Of a DNA stretch of 9,492 nt, positions 5,489-9,492 are shown piece after piece. Source of the DNA: Lysobacterales bacterium (GTDB taxonomy: Bacteria > Pseudomonadota > Gammaproteobacteria > Xanthomonadales > SZUA-36); contig JARFQZ010000259.1 of the NCBI GenBank assembly GCA_029287515.1, positions 1 to 9,492 of the forward strand. Direction: 5' to 3'. The notes under the pieces are model-generated. The model ran no database searches, was not told the DNA's origin, and saw only the letters and a program-made list of their open reading frames with translations. Position 1 is the stretch's first letter, and each line of letters begins with the position of its first letter. The position numbers and the translations under genes were made by a program.

Positions 5489-7458
5489 GATCTGAATCCG
5501 ATCCTGAGGTGAGTGTCATCGCAATAGGGCTTGTTCGCGGAACCACCGCAACGGCACAATTTGGCATATTGCGGGCGATTGATGGTGCGCCCTGTCCCAC
5601 TGCATATTTCCATCGATCCCCTGACCTTGAGCGGACCATCTTTCAGCGGGGCGACGTGCAGTCCACCGCCGCGCTCGGCAAGTGGTTCGGAAGGGATGGT
5701 TTCAGGCTCTCCGGTGGCTTCGAAGCCGGCTTCGATGTGTGAATTGTCACAAAATGGCTTGTTCCTGGACTGGCCGCAACGGCAAAGGGTTGCCCGGTAC
5801 ATCGGGGGCTGTTCGTCGATGCTCAGCGCGGCATGGAAAGCATAGGGCCCGTTTTGGCGCAGGTTGATCACGTTGACCAGCGGCGCGGCTTCTGCCGGGC
5901 CGCCGTCCAGCCGCCGATAGGTAATCGCACCTGAAGGGCAGGATTGGGCCACATGCACCAGGTGCTCCACCGTATCGGTTTCAGGGTGCAGCCATGGCCC
6001 CTTGACGTTGGCCAGGAACACGGTGGGTGCGTTCAGAACGCATCGCCGTGAATGGATACAGCGTTCTACATCGAAACTGATTTCGATCTCGTCACTGCTC
6101 GCAACGTTGTCGGCATCGACATTGGCCGGAACATCGTCCGGCACCGGTGGTGCCGGCTGAGGTTCATCGGATTCCTGGCCCGACTCGGTAACCAGGGTGA
6201 AATGCTCTTCAAACTCGCTGTGCATGTCCCGCAGGCTATTCGCCATCTCCGCCAGGCCATCGGCGACGCCGGGCAGTTCCTGGAACTTTTCGATACCGAG
6301 GCAAGCCTCCGCCAGTTCGGATGCCCGCTCCGCGAGAATCTGTGCCGCATTGGCCTGAACGTACTGGCCAAAGGATTTGGGTACGGCGAAACTCAATCCG
6401 GCGTTGATTCCCGGTTTTGAATCGCAGATCGGCATGCGCACAGCAGCCTCACCAATCACCGTGGTGTACTTCATCAGTTGGCAGGAAACATCCGACAGGC
6501 CTTGCCGCAAGCCGCTGGGGAGAGGGACCGGTGCGCTGACCTGCGCCAGGGTCTGCAACATCAGCCCATAGACTGAGTTGCCCAGGTCAACCATGTGCCG
6601 GGCCCCGGAATTGGTCACTCGCGTGGTGTGTCGTTCATCCGCCAACTCGGTCAATACCGGATTGACCGCGGCCGGAAATGCGGCTTCGAAATCCGGCCGC
6701 GCTTCTTTCAGGGCCCGGTATTCCTTGAGCACCGCATCGAAGCGGGCGAAGTGCGAATCCTCCCGGTGTGCCGGTGCGCCTTCGCCCTGGCTGACGATCT
6801 CCTCGATCGCTTTCATTGCCGTTTCCACGCCGCCGATCTCGAACAGGCCCGGAAGCGGGAATTCGGCCGAACTGAGCTGCGCCTCGCCGTGTCCGATAAA
6901 CAGGCCTTCCTCGCCCAGCTCGTCAGCCAGGCAGCGGATGGCCTGGGCGATGCCGTGATAAAGGTGCCCCTGCGAGCTGTATTCACGCGAGGTGGGTGTC
7001 AGCAGATCGGTGCTTACCACCCGCGTGTAGTGAGATTCGTGGGTAAAGCTGGCCCCGTCCTTGACGTCGATGCATTCCGGACGCTCGATAAAAACAAAAT
7101 GCTGCATGGTTTCTTCGTTGAACGGTGCCAGGTGAAAGTCGAGCGCAGAGGGGAAGTAGCCCTGTATGACCGGAAAATCGGGGCGCGAGTAACAGGGGGT
7201 TGCGCCGAATGCCGCCACCAGGTTGTTCACCAGGGCCAGGTGGAGCATTTCCTCCAGTGCAACCTTGCGGATCGAAGCTCTCCAGCGATCGATCGCTTCC
7301 TTTTCCTCCGCCGTGATGCCGTCATTTTCGTCTTTCTTCAGGCTCCACATCGCATAAAGGTAAGTGCACATGACGGTGTGCTCGAATTGCGCCGCCTCGG
7401 TGAGAAGGTAGATCAGTTCCTCGCGATCATTGACGGAAATGTTGATGTCTGAATTCAT
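5479..7458 (-). CDS. Ferritin-like (VioB-type) / ferredoxin / double CDGSH fusion protein
   Basis: A 659-aa cytoplasmic protein with four recognisable modules. Residues 10-240 are a ferritin-like domain of the type at the start of VioB/RebD/StaD. They show FEHTVMCTYLYAMWSL (E26), E70-x-x-H73 (LEEMLHL) and a second E233-x-x-H236 (EDSHFARF), as expected for a diiron site. Residues 275-420 continue the helical region seen in these proteins. After an acidic/proline linker (421-455), residues 458-516 form a small ferredoxin of the YjdI/DUF1271 type with C467-x5-C473 and C507-P. Two CDGSH motifs follow: C559-x-C561, C570, H574 and C635-x-C637, C646, H650, each a [2Fe-2S] site with Cys3-His ligands. 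ATG 7458 is the only plausible start; its ribosome site is weak. The substrate is unknown. Redox or oxygen-dependent chemistry is an inference, and a violacein role is unlikely because no other vio genes are nearby. Confidence 0.9.
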   Translation of the reverse strand: MNSDINISVNDREELIYLLTEAAQFEHTVMCTYLYAMWSLKKDENDGITAEEKEAIDRWRASIRKVALEEMLHLALVNNLVAAFGATPCYSRPDFPVIQGYFPSALDFHLAPFNEETMQHFVFIERPECIDVKDGASFTHESHYTRVVSTDLLTPTSREYSSQGHLYHGIAQAIRCLADELGEEGLFIGHGEAQLSSAEFPLPGLFEIGGVETAMKAIEEIVSQGEGAPAHREDSHFARFDAVLKEYRALKEARPDFEAAFPAAVNPVLTELADERHTTRVTNSGARHMVDLGNSVYGLMLQTLAQVSAPVPLPSGLRQGLSDVSCQLMKYTTVIGEAAVRMPICDSKPGINAGLSFAVPKSFGQYVQANAAQILAERASELAEACLGIEKFQELPGVADGLAEMANSLRDMHSEFEEHFTLVTESGQESDEPQPAPPVPDDVPANVDADNVASSDEIEISFDVERCIHSRRCVLNAPTVFLANVKGPWLHPETDTVEHLVHVAQSCPSGAITYRRLDGGPAEAAPLVNVINLRQNGPYAFHAALSIDEQPPMYRATLCRCGQSRNKPFCDNSHIEAGFEATGEPETIPSEPLAERGGGLHVAPLKDGPLKVRGSMEICSGTGRTINRPQYAKLCRCGGSANKPYCDDTHLRIGFRSGK

Positions 7459-7485
7459 GGATACAGCTCTGGCGCCGGGAACGTA

Positions 7486-7512
7486 TGTAAGGCCACGTTA
7501 TGTGGCCTTACA
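7486..7512. other. Perfect 11-bp stem-loop between two co-directional genes
   Basis: TGTAAGGCCAC (7486-7496) and GTGGCCTTACA (7502-7512) are exact reverse complements separated by 5 nt. The element lies 30 nt after the isochorismatase stop and 27 nt before the fusion-gene start on the minus strand. No T-run follows it in that direction, so a standard intrinsic terminator is doubtful. A processing or stabilising hairpin, a partial terminator or an operator are all possible. Confidence 0.6.
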
Positions 7513-7542
7513 CCTTGATGATAGGTCAGAATCAGAGACAGT

Positions 7543-8295
7543 TCAGTGACCGCCGCTGCCAGTCGTCATCGCGGTCTTGGCCTGCTCGGTGGTCCACACT
7601 GTGCTGGCCAGGAAGCGGAAATTTGTTACAGCGGCCGCATAACCATCGATGTCCGGCGTCTGCGCCGCTGCCGTCGCATCTTTCACCACGGCGACCTCAA
7701 AACCCTGCTCCAGCAACTCGCGCATGTGGGCTTCCACGCACAGGTTGGCTGACATGCCGCCCAGGATGACCTTATCGATGCCGCGCTTACGAAGTTGCAG
7801 AACCAGGTCGTTGGTTTCTGGTCCGTACACCTTGTGCGGGCTTGCCACCACGGTTTTGCCGTCATTGATCAGTGGTTTGTAGACTTCCAGCCAGTCTGCG
7901 CCAGACCCTTCGAATCCGGAGAGGGTGAGAGCCCCCTGGCGGTCGAACATGTTGATGGAATGCATCATTGTTTCCACGGCACCGCCAAATTTCCAGCCAT
8001 GATCGGTGGGATAGTAGTAGTGCGGCGAGATAAACACGTCCATGCCACTGCTCTTGGCGGTTTTCATCAGGGTTTCGATATTACCGACGGTGCCGTTGGC
8101 TTCAACGCTGGCGCCCACCAGGCCCCAGGTGACACCTTCCGGGCTTAGAAAATCATTCTGCGGATCGGTAATGACCAGGGCCGTGCGCCCCGGGTCGATG
8201 GTCAGGCCGGGATCGGGTAACTGGGCCATGGCCAGCGCCGGTAACAGCGTCAGGCCAATTAGAAGTCTAGTGCTCAATCCGATAAATCTGTTCAT
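7543..8295 (-). CDS. Exported isochorismatase-family cysteine hydrolase
   Basis: A 250-aa protein. The ATG has AGGAG upstream at 8-nt spacing. Residues 1-24 form a Sec signal peptide with cleavage after AMA, so the enzyme is predicted to be periplasmic. Most isochorismatase-fold proteins are cytoplasmic, which makes this notable. The fold runs from about 36 to 235: TALVITDPQNDFL (38-50) with catalytic D44, SPHKVYG (152-158) with K155, and GGMSANLCVEAHMREL (179-194) with nucleophile C186. These form the Asp-Lys-Cys triad of the family, which includes nicotinamidase, isochorismatase and N-carbamoyl amidohydrolases. An insert rich in aromatic and His residues (SPHYYYPTDHGWKFGG, 90-105) probably shapes the active site. 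No lid or aryl-carrier domain is present, so a siderophore isochorismatase is not supported. The substrate is unknown. It is the first gene of a probable operon with the iron-sulfur fusion gene and is divergent from the AraC regulator. Confidence 0.92.
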   Translation of the reverse strand: MNRFIGLSTRLLIGLTLLPALAMAQLPDPGLTIDPGRTALVITDPQNDFLSPEGVTWGLVGASVEANGTVGNIETLMKTAKSSGMDVFISPHYYYPTDHGWKFGGAVETMMHSINMFDRQGALTLSGFEGSGADWLEVYKPLINDGKTVVASPHKVYGPETNDLVLQLRKRGIDKVILGGMSANLCVEAHMRELLEQGFEVAVVKDATAAAQTPDIDGYAAAVTNFRFLASTVWTTEQAKTAMTTGSGGH

Positions 8296-8462
8296 TGCGC
8301 GTTCTCCTGGTTACATGATCACTCCGCCGAGGCGGGTAGATAGATTTGTGCCCGACGTCTATATTGATACAGACAGACGTGCAAATTGGTCTGCGGATTG
8401 TGCGAATCTGTCCAGACTTTTCGTGAACAGGGCAGCCAATGGGGAGAATATGGAAATGAGTC
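8296..8462. promoter_or_regulatory. Divergent regulatory region between the isochorismatase and AraC genes
   Basis: This 167-nt gap should hold both promoters and the AraC-type operator. It contains a GC-rich short hairpin CCGCC-GA-GGCGG (8324-8335), an 18-bp near-palindrome GTCTATATTGATACAGAC (8357-8374, 7 of 8 arm pairs), an ACGTCT/AGACGT inverted repeat (8355-8360, 8375-8380) and TCTG-TC-CAGA (8407-8416). The pentamer CAGAC/GTCTG occurs at 8370, 8374, 8389 and 8413. I could not fix a clear -35/-10 pair in either direction. Confidence 0.5.
8441..8446 (+). promoter_or_regulatory. Ribosome site GGGGAG before the AraC gene
   Basis: GGGGAG is 16 nt from the AraC ATG at 8463, too far for normal initiation, but 9 nt from an ATG at 8456 that opens a five-codon ORF (MSHDH, stop 8471-8473) overlapping the AraC start. 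An in-frame TGA at 8457-8459 rules out any earlier AraC start. Translation may therefore be coupled through the short ORF. Confidence 0.4.
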
Positions 8463-9398
8463 ATGACCATTAGCCGGGGACAGAACGGCGGTTCGATCCT
8501 GGACCGATATCTTGCCAACCTCAGCGTGGAAGTGGAGCCGTTCGCCCTGTGCATGCTGCAATCAGGCTGGAGGTTGACCTTGCCGGGGCCACCTTGCGCC
8601 ATGTTGCACTTCGTGGTCCAGGGTGAGGGGTGGTTGAGTTGCCCGGATGGCACACGTTCCGCACTGGGCCCAAACTGGCTCATTGTCATTCCCACGGGCC
8701 GGGTGCATTCTCTCGATACGCGCGAGAACTGGGACCATGAGTTGAAGATCGACTGCACTCCTACGGGCCCTCCCGTTCACCATATTGTCGCGGGTGATCC
8801 ACCGGCGGAGATGGTGGTGGGTTGCGGAACGCTCAATGTCCGTTACGGAGAGGCCATTGGATTGTTCGACCACCTGGCGGATGTATTGATCGTCGACCTT
8901 TCCAATCTCCCGGAGATACCGGGCTTGTTCCAATCACTGATTCAGGAGCAGTCGCGCGAAGAACCCGGCACACCGGTTTTGCAGGGAGCGATCATGACGC
9001 AACTCCTGGTGCACATGCTGAGAGCTGTTTCGGAACAGTCCGACTCGAACCTGGCCTGGCTCAATGCCCTGGATGATCCCCGGCTTGCGAGGGTGATCGA
9101 CCGATTGATGGAAAATCCGTTCGCAGCACACACCGTCGAATCACTGGCCGAATCGGTCAACATGAGCCGATCGGCATTTGCCAGCCATTTTCAGGACGCC
9201 TTCTCCCGGTCTCCGATGAACCTGGTCAACCATGTCCGCCTGGAACGGGCGGCCCGGATGTTGAGCAGCAGCCCCTGGCCGGTCGAACGAATCGGCAAGC
9301 ACTGCGGATACTCCAGCCGCAGCCATTTTTCTAATGCGTTCAAACGGCACACTGGTTTGTCGCCTGCAGAGTTTCGGGGTCAGCAATCTCACGGTTGA
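8463..9398 (+). CDS. AraC-family transcriptional regulator with N-terminal cupin domain
   Basis: A 311-aa protein. The start at ATG 8463 is fixed by an in-frame stop two codons upstream (8457-8459). Residues 11-190 fit the cupin-type ligand-binding domain (Cupin_6-like) common in this family: LDRYLANLSVEVEPFALCML, then GPPCAMLHFVVQGEGWL (42-58) with the cupin-style His, and GPNWLIVIPTGRVH (69-82). A linker leads to the C-terminal DNA-binding domain (about 205-306) with two helix-turn-helix motifs, TVESLAESVNMSRSAFASHF (224-243) and the second at 273-296 ending in the family signature GYSSRSHFSNAFKRHTG, followed by SPAEFR. Being divergent from the isochorismatase gene, it is the probable local activator of that operon and may autoregulate. 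The inducer is unknown; a cysteine and several histidines in the cupin half could bind a small ligand. Confidence 0.95.
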   Translation: MTISRGQNGGSILDRYLANLSVEVEPFALCMLQSGWRLTLPGPPCAMLHFVVQGEGWLSCPDGTRSALGPNWLIVIPTGRVHSLDTRENWDHELKIDCTPTGPPVHHIVAGDPPAEMVVGCGTLNVRYGEAIGLFDHLADVLIVDLSNLPEIPGLFQSLIQEQSREEPGTPVLQGAIMTQLLVHMLRAVSEQSDSNLAWLNALDDPRLARVIDRLMENPFAAHTVESLAESVNMSRSAFASHFQDAFSRSPMNLVNHVRLERAARMLSSSPWPVERIGKHCGYSSRSHFSNAFKRHTGLSPAEFRGQQSHG

Positions 9399-9492
9399 TT
9401 TTCCGGACTGTCCCCCATGGCAAATAATCAGGAAACACTGACTTCGTTCAGCCAAATTTCAGCTCCGACCGGTATAGTTGGCATTCATCCAG

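Noticed and set aside
6595..7452. A 285-codon open frame on the plus strand
   Set aside because: It lies entirely antisense to the ferritin/CDGSH fusion gene, shows no domain or ribosome site, and is explained by the GC-rich codon pattern of the true gene.
5479..7458. Violacein or bisindole biosynthesis gene (vioB)
   Set aside because: Only the N-terminal ferritin-like domain resembles VioB. The rest is ferredoxin and CDGSH, and no other pathway genes are in the window.
9417..9492. Short open frame from ATG 9417 to the window end
   Set aside because: Only 25 codons are visible, preceded by a C-run and no ribosome site. TATAGT at 9473-9478 suggests the stretch is a promoter region for a gene beyond the window, but there is no matching -35, so neither was called.

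Overview
The window is a contig end from a Gram-negative bacterium, most likely a free-living, possibly marine gammaproteobacterium of the Woeseia/Xanthomonadales sort. That placement rests on moderately high GC, Sec signal peptides on many products, a TolB/FlgO-like TPR membrane protein and a CigR/RcnB-like periplasmic protein. It is an inference and was not tested. The first 137 bases are not genomic. They are a poly-C run plus an Illumina P7/Nextera adapter with a 10-base index, so genomic DNA starts at 138.

Layout: (1) 138-1538, minus strand: an exported metal-dependent amidohydrolase of the Xaa-Pro dipeptidase type (GTG start), followed 38 nt later by the first 23 codons of a membrane or exported protein cut off by the contig end. 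(2) 1539-1950: a 412-nt divergent gap with a CRP/FNR-like palindrome, a GAAA-loop hairpin, a short direct repeat and a doubtful 42-codon ORF. (3) 1951-5461, plus strand: a small secreted beta-rich protein, a 609-aa membrane-anchored TolB-like/TPR protein, a CigR/RcnB-like periplasmic protein and a SnoaL/NTF2-fold protein. The gaps are 55-118 nt, so these may be separate transcripts. (4) 5479-8295, minus strand: an exported isochorismatase-fold cysteine hydrolase, then a 659-aa fusion of a VioB-type ferritin-like domain, a small three-Cys ferredoxin domain and two CDGSH iron-sulfur motifs. A perfect 11-bp stem-loop lies between these two genes. (5) 8463-9398, plus strand: an AraC-family regulator transcribed divergently from the isochorismatase gene. 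The 167-nt gap between them carries an imperfect palindrome and several GTCTG/CAGAC pentamers.

The most coherent unit is 5479-9398: a likely AraC-controlled two-gene module joining a periplasmic hydrolase to a cytoplasmic multi-cluster iron protein. The individual families are known. The pairing and the four-module fusion are the parts most worth pursuing. I saw no tRNA, rRNA, CRISPR array, insertion sequence or phage gene. The window shows no single pathway linking all its genes.
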